Both the position numbers and the translations under genes were made by a program. Positions 13,018-23,970 of a stretch of DNA of 64,000 bases are shown in pieces (position 1 is the stretch's first letter; the number at the start of each line of letters is the position of its first letter). Source of the stretch: Nipponacmea schrenckii (Eukaryota > Mollusca > Gastropoda > Lottiidae); NCBI GenBank assembly GCA_030562195.1, contig CM060200.1, forward strand, positions 2,108,001 through 2,172,000, written 5' to 3'. A model generated the notes under the pieces. It was not told the origin of the DNA. It did not search any database and worked only from the letters and a program-made list of their open reading frames with translations.

Positions 13018-15293
13018 ATGTCGACCAGAAATCCGATGATACCTGATACATTGTACGGACTATCTGTCTGTTGCCATGGGCTGACAGAAAAGGTAATTCT
13101 CGGATTATTATAATGTTCTCCCTTTTCCTATGGCACCTGTCATTCTAACAGCATAGACTGTGATATTTCATCTTTTACTTTAGCAAATTTTGACATTTAC
13201 GTTTCATGGTTTTCCTTTTTTAAAAGACTTTCAGCAATGTATAGGTCAATCTTATACGTTCTGTTTGATCTTTTCTTCTGTATTCTTTGAAAAAAATTAA
13301 AAGGATTGGAGTTTTAAATCCTACTCTCCTACCAATAATGGGCTAATGAAGACAGACAATCTCATGCAGCGTGCAATGAGGGAGTTTTGCCAGGACAGCG
13401 GTATTTTCTTGTGCGATATTTCCAACTGTCGAGGGATCTTTAAGTTGATCAGCCTGTTGCAAACGGGGTCTGGGTTTCTAGATTATTTCAAACAAAAGTT
13501 AAAAACAACGCAATTAAAATCTAAAATCGTTTCAGTATATCTCCATTGGCTGAATGTCAGACAGGACCATGTCCTTGTGTATTGGACGTAATTCCTCCCA
13601 TGTTAAATTAAGAGTCTATGTTTGTCTCCATGGTACATGGTACATGGTATCTCAGAAGATGCTAACCAGTTTTATTTCAAATACCATTATATTTCATGGC
13701 TTGATTATTGATTTACTTTGTTTCAGAAGCGACAAAGGACGAGTTTTACACCCTCTCAAGTAATGATATTAGAAGAAACCTTTCTCCATTCACAGTATCC
13801 TGATATTTTTCTTCGAGAGGAACTTTCTCAAAAAATATCTCTTTGTGAGGCTCGAATACAGGTTAATTATTACAACTTTTTATTTAGCATTACGTCCAAT
13901 ACACAAGGACATGGTCCTGTCTGACATTCAGCCCATGGAGACAAACATAGACTCTTAATTTAACATGGGAGGAATTACGTCCAATACACAAGGACATGGT
14001 CCTGTCTGACATTCAGCCCATGGAGACCAACATAGACTCTTTATTTTACATGGGAGGAATTACGTCCAATACACAAGGACATGGTCCTGTCTGACATTCA
14101 GCCCATAGAGACAAACATAGACTCTTTATTTTACATGGGTCAGAATTAGGTCCAATACACAAGGACATGGCCCTGTCTGACATTCAGCCCATAGAGACAA
14201 ACATAGACTCTTTATTTTACATGGGAGGAATTACGTCCAATACACAAGGACATGGCCCTGTCTGACATTCAGCCCATAGAGACAAACATAGACTCTTTAT
14301 TTTACATGGGTCAGAATTAGGTCCAATACACAAGCACATGGCCCTGTCTGACATTCAGCCCATAGAGACAAACATAGACTCTTAATTTTACATGGGTCAG
14401 AATTAGATCCAATACACAAGGACATGGCCCTGTCTGACATTCAGCCCATAGAGACAAACATAGACTCTTTATTTTACATGGGTCAGAATTAGGTCCAATA
14501 CACAAGGACATGACCCTGTCTGACATTCAGCCCGTAGAGACAAACATAGACTCTTTATTTTACATGGGTCAGAATTAGGTCCAATACACAAGGACATGGC
14601 CCTGTCTGACATTCAGCCCATAGAGACAAACATAGTCCCTTTTTTTTACATGGGTCAGAATTAGGTCCAATACACAAGGACATGGCCCTGTCTGACATTC
14701 AGCCCATAGAGACAAACATAGACTCTTTATTTTACATGGGTCAGAATTAGGTCCAATACACAAGGACATAGTCTTGTCTGACATTCAGCCCATGGAGACA
14801 AACATAGACTCTTTATTTTACATGGGAGGAATTACGTCCAATACACAAGGACATGGTCCTGTCTGACATTCAGCCCATGGAGACTAACATAGACTTTATA
14901 TTTTACATGGGAGGAATTAGGTCCAATACACAAGGACATGGTCCTGTCTTATTCACAAACTTAGCTAATAAGGCTCGGCTATATAATTCATCGAAGGTAT
15001 TCTTAAGCCTATATAACCTTCTTGTATCCAACATTACAGCTACGATACGATCAATAGATCTGTCTTACTTTCAGGTTTGGTTTCAGAACCGTCGGGCAAG
15101 ATGGCGACGAGAAATGAGGAGGAAGTATGGACAGTTTCCATGGCCCCGAGGTAGAGTGAGTTCTGTCTATAATAGGGGTAAAGTTGAAGCTAGTTCGTCT
15201 CAGCATCTGAAGGAGACTCCAGTTTACTCTGATCAGTCCATCATGGCCAGATCCTTGATGTTCGACCTCTACCTTCGGCAACAAAATGAGTAA
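13018..15293 (+). CDS. PRD-class (paired-like) homeodomain transcription factor
   Basis: Three exons: 13018-13092, 13727-13861 and 15075-15293, both introns phase 0, giving 142 residues. The ATG at 13018 follows an in-frame TAA. Residues 25-84 form a homeodomain: RQRTSFTPSQ at the start of helix 1, YPDIFLREEL, EARIQ, then VWFQNRRARWRR in helix 3. Position 50 is Gln, as in Q50 paired-like proteins. The intron falls exactly between homeodomain residues 46 and 47, the classic PRD-class position. Nuclear DNA binding is expected from the family. There is no paired box, and only 58 residues follow the homeodomain. The end is ambiguous: AATGAGTAAG can be read as a stop (TAA 15291-15293) or as a perfect GTAAGT donor at 15290. 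The orthology group is not resolved. Confidence 0.85.
13295..13490 (-). mobile_element. SINE family A in homeobox intron 1
   Basis: Reads GGAGTTTTAAATCCTACTCT, ATGGGCTAATGAAGACAG and ACTGTCGAGGGATCTTTAAG in minus orientation. The head is missing. Confidence 0.8.
13541..13645 (-). repeat. Single inverted unit of the 86-bp satellite
   Basis: GAATGTCAGACAGGACCATG through GAGTCTATGTTTGTCTCCAT is the reverse complement of the unit that fills intron 2. Together with the array at 13880 it can form a long hairpin spanning exon 2. Confidence 0.85.
13880..14955 (+). repeat. 86-bp satellite array in homeobox intron 2
   Basis: About 12 units of ACGTCCAATACACAAGGACA, TGGTCCTGTCTGACATTCAG, CCCATGGAGACAAACATAGA and CTCTTTATTTTACATGGG. 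Middle units share the variant GGGTCAGAATTAGGTCC while the outer units read GGGAGGAATTACGTCC, which indicates local expansion of a variant. It fills most of the 1.2-kb intron. Confidence 0.9.
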
Positions 15294-15400
15294 GTTGTAA
15301 ATCATCAATCTTTGCTAACTGAAGGTGTTCGGAGAGGACAATTGGTAGGGCTAAATTCTTACTAGCTGGACCCCAGCCTTACGACAGGGCTGAATGTAAA
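15294..15400 (+). repeat. Dispersed repeat C, copy 2
   Basis: Starts within a few bases of the homeobox stop codon and aligns with 10945-11090 (TTTGCTAACTGAAGG, GAGAGGACAATTGGTAGGG). It would form the start of the 3' UTR if the stop at 15291 is used. Confidence 0.6.
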
Positions 15401-16664
15401 CTAACAGTTTATCAATAACATTATAACTCCATGTTGTCGTTAAATTACCCCCACTTTTGATGAACTTAAAAACGGGGAAACGGTCGGTGAAGGATTATTA
15501 GTTTGGTAGCTCCCTTCAACCATACCGTCTTTTAGCGAACGATTCCGCGTTTTACCGACACGGACCCTGTATGCCCTTTTTTTCTCTATTGCAGATCACT
15601 TAGCGAGCGGAGACTGATATCACATGACCACTTCCTATTGTCTTTAAACAACCCAAAACACCATTAGCGTTGGCCTAGTGTCTGCTGTTTTGTGCTATGT
15701 TAGGTCGTCTGCTGTATTCATCACGTCTGTCGCCTGAGGCTTAAAGGGACTTAAAGGGACTTTATAAAGGCATTTTAAACTTAATCCCTTCCATGCCTAC
15801 TGTTTTAGCCTCTGATTTAGTTCTGTTGGTGTCTCCGATTTTTTTGCAATTTCTTAAATTATGAAACATTATTGTAAATCTGTTATCCCTATAAATATAA
15901 TTAAATATTCGCAGTGTTTGTTTTTTCCACAATTCAACTTAGTTGCATACCTTGATTTCTACATTTTATGCTAGCATATAAAAGTGTACGGTACATAAAA
16001 ATGATGTCAACAGTGTCTTCAGCAATCCTACAATGGTATATTACAAGCACACGCATAGTTAAATAAAAACAATTATTATGGATGAATACTTCTAGAATAT
16101 TTTTTGACATTTCAATGTGGTTCTCACCCAGTCATTAATACACACAAAACTTTTCACATTCCTGTTAGATCAAAAGAACAAGATGATTGTATTTGGTGAC
16201 ATTTTATTAACTTAGGCCTCAGTTAAACATTGCTTTTGATAGCTTCATACATAGATAATTGACCATTCTGTGTCCAATATCAGTCCAATTTAGAGCCAAA
16301 TCTGCATACCATGTGGTTCTTACATGGAAATAACATACACAAACATAGTTCACAACCATTCCTTATCGGGACCTTACCTTATTAAGTCAGGTTTTTAAAT
16401 AAGCTAAGCTATAAAGTAGCTATTACAGAATAATAACCAAACCTGTGAATAATATCTCAAGCCACTCCTGAACTTAAAATGTGACTTCAGGGCTTTATAA
16501 TTAGATTTATTAAGTCTAAGTAGAGACAAAATAGTTGTGTTATTTAAACACTTACATATCACACATCTATATAAGAGAAAGGTGTGTTTCTTTCCATACC
16601 CTCACACAAATAGACCACAGAAAGGTTTCTGTTTTTTAATTCAGAAGCGAAGTGTATCGAATAT
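15401..16664. other. Region between homeobox gene and mL64 gene
   Basis: No coding sequence recognised. The repeated GACTTAAAGGGACTT at 15740-15760 and AT-rich stretches are the only structure seen. Confidence 0.45.
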
Positions 16665-16670
16665 TTTATT
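16665..16670 (-). terminator. Poly(A) signal of mL64 gene
   Basis: AATAAA on the minus strand, ~24 bp past the stop codon. This would give a very short 3' UTR. Confidence 0.45.
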
Positions 16671-16693
16671 ATAACAAAAAAACTTGGACAAGT

Positions 16694-18062
16694 TTATGAA
16701 GTGTCGTTAACCTCAGCTTTCTCTTTGTCTTCTTTCTCTTTCTGTTCTAGCCACCTCTTTCGCTTCTCCTCTTTCAATGTTTTCTTCTTGGCGTCTTTCT
16801 GAGTTTTTATCTGAGCCTTAAATTCCCGATATCCTTTCAAAATACTAGATTTCTTTTGTTTCACAGCCGACCTGAATTTCTGATCAACACGAGGCATGTT
16901 ATACCCATAAACCTCCCTAGCTGAGCTTTCAACCAGCAATTTTCTTTTCCTTGTTTGACGGCGAATTGCACGATGTTTTCGCACTTTTAATCTATAATCA
17001 CTGACCAAATTTTGCATTTTACTCAAATTTTCATCTATCTCTTTCTCTCTGAAAAATAAAATGGATTGAATGAGTGAATAAATGAATGCTACATCATTCA
17101 ATGAATATGAATGAATGACTAATTGAATGAATAAATGAATGCTACATCATTCAATGAATATGAATGAATGACTAATTGAATGAATAAATGAATGCTACAT
17201 CATTCAATGAATATGAATGAATGAATAAGTGAATGCTACATGCATGAATGAATTACAACTAATTGAATAAATGCAACATGAATGAATGATAGGCTACATG
17301 AATGACCTACAACGACCTCGACTGCTGGAAAGAGAGTAGGACGATGTCATTCTCCTGAAGAAAAAAAAACCTCCTTGGCACAATGTATGAAATACATGCC
17401 ACTCATCAATTCAGTATTTCTTGCAATGCAACGTTTAGGCAACTTGGCCAGGAATCTTTTATAAAAAAAAAAACCTTAAAAAAAACTCATTCATTGTTCT
17501 TTTAAAACCAATGTTCAAATTCAATTAGATGTACTGAATAAAAATGTCTTCAGTAAAAGCATTACTGATCTACTTACTTCTTCAATTGTTTAAAAGCATC
17601 TTTTTCTTGTTTTGCAAAAGCTTTTTTTACAGCTACTTCTAAAGGTATATCTAAAATAGCATCATCTTTCATTGTCTCCTTGATTTCTAACTTTGTTGGC
17701 CATAACAATTTAGGGCTTATTCCAGAAGCTTCACCATGCTTGGCATACATTTTTCTTTTAAGTCGCAATGTATCCAGCCCTTTTTTAGTCAAATCAGGCA
17801 TTTTCTGATGCAAAATATCATGTAAATGTTGTGGCAACCGTGAAACATCTCTCATTTTGACGACTTCTTCCTCAGTAAATTTCATTTTCGTCTCACTTTC
17901 TTCTAATTCCTGCAGAATTTCTTCTACATTTTTGGGTTCATTCGTTGCATAATTCTTCAAACTGAGATACTGTGTGGTTCTTTGTAAAGTTCGAACCCTA
18001 AAAATTTGTGAAATTGAAGAATAAGTGAGATTACAGCAAGCTTTCTTCAAGAAGGCTGCCAT
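16694..18062 (-). CDS. GADD45GIP1: Mitochondrial large-subunit ribosomal protein mL64 (GADD45GIP1/CRIF1)
   Basis: Two exons, 18062-17578 and 17048-16694, joined in phase (AA|A) give 279 residues; the vertebrate protein has about 222. The N-terminus (MAAFLKKACCNLTYSS) is basic and Ser/Thr-rich, consistent with a mitochondrial targeting peptide. The family motif appears as YAKHGEASGISPKLLWPT (residues ~106-123), matching the YG-ASG-LWP block of CRIF1. A second conserved block, REVYGYNMPRVDQKF, is followed by a long Lys/Glu-rich coiled-coil tail (KKKTLKEEKRKRWLEQ). In other animals the protein sits near the peptide exit of the mitoribosome and aids insertion of inner-membrane proteins; the vertebrate form also binds GADD45 proteins. 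No defects seen. Confidence 0.9.
17060..17300. repeat. AATG-rich ~53-bp tandem repeat in mL64 intron
   Basis: Three near-identical 53-bp units (GAATGCTACATCATTCAATG plus TGAATGACTAATTGAATG) and a degenerate remainder. This is the main content of the 529-bp intron. Confidence 0.85.
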
Positions 18063-18284
18063 CTTGGAAAGGTAGGTAACTCCAATTAAGCAATCGAAAT
18101 AGGTTTATCACTTGAGTACGAAAATAATCTTTAAAACAGTAAATCATATAACGAGAAACACAATGGTAATATAATAGTATATAACACACTTCTTTAATAA
18201 CATGGTACGAACTTTTCAAGACCAGTTACACGTGTCTTCATCCGATAAAAACATCAAATACTTTGAAAGGTTAATTGTATGAAT

Positions 18285-18600
18285 AAAGGGATAATAGGTC
18301 AACATCAAATTTGAAAATTTTAAACTTGGTCAATAAGAGTATATATTTATCAATAAATATACCTGCTGTCATAAGTAACATAAAGATAATAAATAAATAT
18401 CCAATAAATCTAAGATGCATTTGATTATTGAAAGGAAGCTTAATTAATTGATTAAGCATTTTTCAATAATGACTTAGTTTTCCATATTGTACAGGGATTC
18501 TGTTACCTTAAGACACCAGGCAAGTTCACGGATGAATATATACACATATTGACCATTTTTAATTACTTAAATTTATGTTTATGCTAAGACACACTTCACT
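18285..18600. mobile_element. Palindromic MITE-like element, copy 1
   Basis: Two ~150-bp arms are imperfect reverse complements meeting near 18440. One arm carries TATACCTGCTGTCATAAGTA and the other GGGATTCTGTTACCTTAAG and CACCAGGCAAGTT. The same palindrome recurs at 37365, 38540, 40738 and 42770. Confidence 0.75.
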
Positions 18601-18775
18601 GTAATGAAGGCGGTGCGACGTCATGTTTTTTTTTTGCAATCCGGGAAATTTTGTCAGAGCAGCAAGAGTCGACTTTTATACCTCTATTACCAGCTGTTGA
18701 GGTAATTTAAACGTGCACAACCTATGAATGAATGAATGAATGAATGAAGGAACGAACGAACGAACGAACGAATGA
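18601..18775. repeat. SINE-A remnant followed by (GAAT)n/(GAAC)n microsatellite
   Basis: A degenerate family A body (TTTTGTCAGAGCAGC, TAAACGTGCACAACCT) runs into GAATGAATGAATGAATGAAT and GAACGAACGAACGAAC at 18724-18772. Confidence 0.65.
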
Positions 18776-19984
18776 TAATCGATATCCAATAAATTATTAC
18801 CGATCACGTGTTAACAATGTAATACATGAGTGTTTTAGTTGTCGTGTGTTTATTTATTCTAGCCTCCGGATGCGCTAGTGATGTCATACCAAATCTTACT
18901 TTAAACTTTCCTGAGGTAGAATTTTTCATTGGACCAAGTTAGGGCGCAGCTTTCTGCTTCATTCAAACAATCAAACCTAATAGTCGGTCTGTCCTCAGAT
19001 AATATTTATGCTACTCTTCACGAAAGAGGTAATTGTATACTTTCTTGTATCCAGGCTAAAAGCAAAAATATAGCATCTGATTTGCTTACAGGGCCGAAGG
19101 AAGCACCGAAAACAGGGATGGAAAAAAAAATATGATGGGCTATTAGTAGGATTCTGAATGCCGCATGCGTCTCTTGCTGGCATCATTGGCGCTTGTTTGA
19201 CTGGGATTATTTGGGGGTCTACCCTCCCCCTGATGAAAATTTTGAAAATTAGGATTAATTCATTGTGATCAGCAATCTCGTTGATTTACAAGATTGTCAA
19301 GTTTATTTGACGAATACATTTAGTACTTTTGGTCCGCCGGAAATTAGGAAATTTGTTGTTAAATCATTATATAGCAAACAGTGCTGAGAAGCTTTACCCC
19401 AAAGATATTTGTTATATCATTTTTGATTCGTATGCATCGGAGGCAAAATACGAAAACAATTTTGGGAATCGACATAAAAATATCAGGGCTTCCTTGCATT
19501 TTCCGCGATTTCAACACCGTTTAGGGTTTTTTTTTTTTGCAATGAAAGTTGGGTGGGGTTGTTTGTTACTCGGCCCAAACCTTGAGGTAGGTGCATGGGA
19601 GTCATCTCAACTTAGGGGACATGTATGGATCTGCATGTCACCCCACCACACTCCAATGTACGAAAAGCATTAGTCTTGTGTTCATTAAAGCGAAAGGTTC
19701 CGAAGAGTCGCCTCGACAGGCTACAAATTGAACTCGAGCCGTATCTATTATATAATGGTCGCTACTAAAAACATGATGACCCACCGTATTTTAATGTGTT
19801 GTAAATGACAAATTGACTGCTGCAGGGTCTGTGAATGTCAACATACTAGAATCTAATTAGTTGATTCCTGATATTGATAAATACCTCTGTGATTTCAGAC
19901 TTGTTTTTATCTGGAATAGGCCTATCCTACTATCATACAGTCTAAATGGAAAGATACGTATCGTCTTGTATATAAGCAGATCCA
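18776..19984. other. Intergenic upstream of the lectin gene
   Basis: No gene recognised. Short open frames (for example 19329-19673) lack any domain, and no TATA box was identified with confidence. Confidence 0.45.
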
Positions 19985-22973
19985 ATGAAACACTGTGTCA
20001 TATTTTCGTTTTTTGGTGTTTTCACAATTTTCACAGGTATGTTTTTTTTTTTATGTGTAAATCCGTGGACTATCTTTGTTTTTTCCCCACCCCCTTCATT
20101 GTCCTCCTGTAGCTACGGGTTTGGACCCACCTTAATAAGCATCACTGATCTCTGTTTTCTATTTAGATGTACAGGGAGCCCTAGATAAATATGGTTGTTT
20201 ACAAGAATGGACGTACTGGCAGGATGGTTGCTATCGAGCCTTCCAGTATCGTCGTAATTTTGATAAAAGTGAAGACGAATGTGTCTATTTCGGTGGCCAT
20301 CTTACCAGCATGAAGGGATCGGAAGAACATAAATTCTTGAAAACCAGTATCATTAAAGGGTAAGATTTGTAAGAAATAAATTCATTTATTTACTTGCTTC
20401 ATCCTCAATCGAGAGCACAGTCTGTGTCTCTTTTCATATTTTAATCTAATACCTGGTCTGCACACAATTGAACATAACGTGGGGCTCCATAGCACAGCAT
20501 AGGACGTAAAACTCCATTCATTTCATTTCATTTCCGTAGCACAGCGGTTAGAGCGTTCAGGTTCTTAACGTCATGACGTCATCTCTCGATCGGAGTGTGA
20601 AAGTTCGATGACCTTGAATAAGTCCACCCAGCTGTAAATGGGAAAGATCAATGCTAAGAGGTTTCGCCAAGGACCAGCTGGTAGAAAGGAACCCTGTCAC
20701 GGCGGACTTGTGAATCTAAGTTGTTATCCTTGTAAACTATAGGCATGATATCAGCCCCACCCCCCACAAATGGCTTAAAATAGGCACAATTTGGCATTCC
20801 AGAACATCAGAGTTCCGAAATTTTGCGCCTTCGGCGACAGGGGGACAATTTGTTCGGTTTCTGCACTCAAACCCCCTTTAAGAAAGCGTCCGCCCCCCGT
20901 AGTCAGTAACGCAAGGGGTGCTTTTCTTTCAATCATGTCTGGATCAGAAAATTAAGGGAACGGTCAAAAGTAAATTAAAGTTCTATGCGTTTTGAAAACC
21001 CGGGTCGCCCGGGTCCCCCCTACCCCGCCCTGTGAAAAATTCGAATCTGCGCGGGGCGTTGGTTGTAATAATTTTTGGGGACCCTATGATCGGTGTCACA
21101 AGCTAAAATTAAAACTTCCAGGGATTTTACTTAAAAACCCTGGGTAGGGTCCCCCCCCAAGGAAAAAAGGATCGGGTCCAGGGAAGTTTTGTAGCCAAGG
21201 GCCAGTTACCACAGTCAGAATCCTCGGGAAGTTGATGTCTTTCTAAAAGCAATATCAACAGGACTGGTGTGCGCAAGGCCAAAATGATCCTAGCGAAATT
21301 AAGTTGTTATCCTTGTAAAAAATTGCTTGTTTTTTTTTTCTACCTATTTCTAATCTCTTATAGAGTTCAAGACAATAACTTCTGGATAGGTTTAGTTAAA
21401 GAAAAAAAAGAGACTTTAGTGTGGACGGATGGAACGCCATTTTTATGGCAAGTGCCAGACGTGAAGTTATTTTTCTCTCGATGTGTTCTGCTATCAAATG
21501 GTTATTGGTTGCCTGCTGGCTGCCTTGAAGAACACTTCTTCATCTGTAAGATTCCACCTGGTAAGAAGTTCTTGGTTGTTTTGTGGGGTAAGGGAAACAA
21601 AACAAAGAATGTATATGAGCATCGGTCAGTGGACAAATCTGTCCGTACCAGTTTCCAAGCCGTGAACCACTTCTTGACCGGAACCGGTATATCACACCAC
21701 AGAAAATGGTAGAGCCCGATTTGTCGGGCAAGGACATCAGCATACGAAATGTATATTCTTTTTACATGTATTTATCTAGCTCTTAATATTCTACTTTTCA
21801 GTTAGATATACAACACTGCCTACCACGATACCTACTACCACACCAACTACTACGTCCACCACCACACCAACTACTACACCGACAACCGCACCAACTACCA
21901 CGCCCACCACCACACCAACAAGCACACCCACCACCACACCAACTACTACGCCCACCACCCACCACCAACTACCACACCAACTACTACGCCCACACCACAC
22001 CAACTACCACACCAACTACACACCCAACCACCCAACTACACCAACTACCACCCCACTACCAACGCCCACCACCACGCCCACTACTACACCAACTACCACA
22101 CCAACACCACGCCCACCACCACGACAACTACTACACCAACTACTACGCCCACTACCACACCAACTACCACGCCCACTACTACACCAACTACCACACCAAC
22201 AACCACGCCCACGACTACCCCCTCTACCACAACCAAAACAACTACAATGCCGACTACTAAGCCGACCACCTCATCAACTACCACTCCCACTACTACCACG
22301 CCTACAACCACTCCCACTACCACGCCTACAACTACTCCAACTACGACACCAACTACCACTCCCACTACAACACCAACTACCACTCCCACTGCCACGCCTT
22401 CAACTACGCCTACAGCTACTCCAACTACCACGCTCACTACCACTAAGAGTAAGTCTTGCATAATTTATCTTCAATAATTAAATTTACTTCGGAGTATTAA
22501 GAAGGTGCACTAGATATTATTATACACGCGTATTTTTATTAAGTAATATTGTCACTTTCAATGCGACTATTATGACTAGTAAAAAATTCAGATAAGTACG
22601 TGAAATGTTACAGAAATTTTCAACTAAGTTCATAATTCTTTATTAATTTCCAATATTTTCAGGTTTACCAGTTTCAACCACCCCCAAAAACTACGATTTC
22701 CTGATCGTCACCCCACCTAAAAATCGTGACAAAACGATGGTTGATAACCGCCCGAGTGCTGTAGGTATTGGATTGTTAGGGGTGGGGATTTTACTCGCCA
22801 TTCTCTTACTTGCAGTCATTTCAGACATACCCACGTTCTACAGACATCTTAAATGGATGATAGAAAACATAAGAAGTCGTTGGGATACGGACGATTCTGC
22901 TAAAAACCCACCTAAAGACTCCCAAGAAAACAAGCCAATGTGGGTGACGAGGAAAGTCCGCCATGTCGAATGA
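19985..22973 (+). CDS. Type I transmembrane C-type-lectin-like protein with mucin stalk
   Basis: Five exons: 19985-20036, 20167-20359, 21364-21560, 21802-22448 and 22663-22973. Exon 1 encodes a signal peptide (MKHCVIFSFFGVFTIFT) and ends in phase 1. Exons 2-3 encode one C-type lectin domain: YGCLQEWTYWQDGCYRAF, CVYFGGHLTSM, NNFWIGL, VWTDGTPF, and C-L..GYW..AGCLEEHFFICK. The EPN/QPD and WND calcium/sugar motifs are absent, so classical sugar binding is doubtful. Exon 4 is ~215 codons of Thr/Pro repeats (TTPTTTPTT), a likely O-glycosylated stalk. Exon 5 has a hydrophobic segment (AVGIGLLGVGILLAILLLAV) followed by a basic ~58-residue tail. The reading frame slips within exon 4 (21955-22110): the frame entering from exon 3 is not the frame leaving to exon 5. 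This is an indel in the repeat, possibly an assembly error. Confidence 0.8.
20503..20745 (+). mobile_element. SINE-A tail joined to SINE family B copy
   Basis: A family A tail (20503-20537) abuts a family B element. Its tRNA-like head reads GTAGCACAGCGGTTAGAGCG (A-box-like) and GTGAAAGTTCGATGACC (B-box-like), followed by CCAGCTGTAAATGGG, GACCAGCTGGTAGAAAGG and GTTATCCTTGTAAA. This is the best family B head in the window and lies in lectin intron 2. Confidence 0.75.
21820..22445 (+). repeat. ACC/ACT/CCA-rich minisatellite encoding the mucin stalk
   Basis: Imperfect 12-21-bp units of the CCAACTACCACACC type. Several units between 21955 and 22110 are 1-2 bases short, breaking the coding frame. 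Antisense ORFs made only of Gly and Val are shadows of this repeat. Confidence 0.85.
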
Positions 22974-23126
22974 CGCGAAGTTTGCTACATTCTCCCTTTA
23001 TAGGCAGAGTGTCGCCATTTTGATCGGTAAATTTGGGTCTGGATATATGTAAATAGTCTTCAGAACTGTTAGATATATACGAAAATATACTTCAAACTAG
23101 GAATTTTACCCCCCATTTCTCTATAT

Positions 23127-23810
23127 ATTTGCTATTATTTGATTGATCTTGGCTATTATTTGATTGATATTTGCTTTTGTTTGATTGATATTTGCTTTTA
23201 TTTGATTGATATTTGATTTTATTTGATTGATATTTGCTATTATTTGATTGATATTTGCTTTTATTTGATTGATATTTGCTATTATTTGATTGATATTTGC
23301 TATAATTTTGATTGATATTTGCTTTTATTTTATTTATATTTGCCTGTATTTGATTGATATTTGCTATTATTTGATTTTTATATGCTATTATTTGATTGAT
23401 ATTTGCTATAATTTTGATTGATATTTGCTTTTATTTCATTTATATTTGCTTGTATTTGATTGATATTTGCTTCTATTTGATTGATATTTGCTATTATTTG
23501 ATTGATATTTGCTATTATTTGATTTATATTTGCTTTTATTTGATTGATATTTGCTATTATTTGATTTATATTTGCTATTATTTGATTGATATTTGCTTTT
23601 ATTTGATTGATATTTGCTATTATTTGATTGATATGTGCTTTTATTTGATTTATATTTGCTTTTATTTGATTGATATTTGCTTTTATTTGATTGATATTTG
23701 CTATTATTTTATTGATATTTGCTTTTATTTGATTGATATGTGCTATTATTTGATTGATATGTGCTTTTATTTGATTTATATTTGCTTTTATTTGATTTAT
23801 ATTTGCCAAA
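23127..23810. repeat. ~20-bp minisatellite between the lectin and PAN genes
   Basis: About 33 units of TTTGATTGATATTTGCTATTA-type sequence with A/T variants. Both strands stay open, giving spurious ORFs. It fills the 1-kb space between two convergent genes. Confidence 0.9.
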
Positions 23811-23970
23811 AACATTTGATTTAAAATGGGAACGGTGCACTGTGATACTGTCAGTATCAGCCGGTTCCCAACAGATTATCTCTCTCAAACACATCCCAGT
23901 TTGGTGTAACAGCAGAGTTGTACTAAACAAGTGCGTGAAGTTATTTAATGTTACGTTTAAGGTAAATACA

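Noticed and set aside
14853..15074. Coding sequence upstream of homeobox exon 3 in the same frame
   Set aside because: This stretch is satellite sequence and intron; the acceptor at 15074 and the 46/47 intron position define the exon.
21791..22461. Minus-strand Gly/Val-rich ORFs
   Set aside because: They are antisense shadows of the Thr/Pro stalk of the lectin gene.
23378..23824. Opposed ORFs of ~145 codons
   Set aside because: They derive from the 20-bp AT-rich minisatellite and have no gene features.
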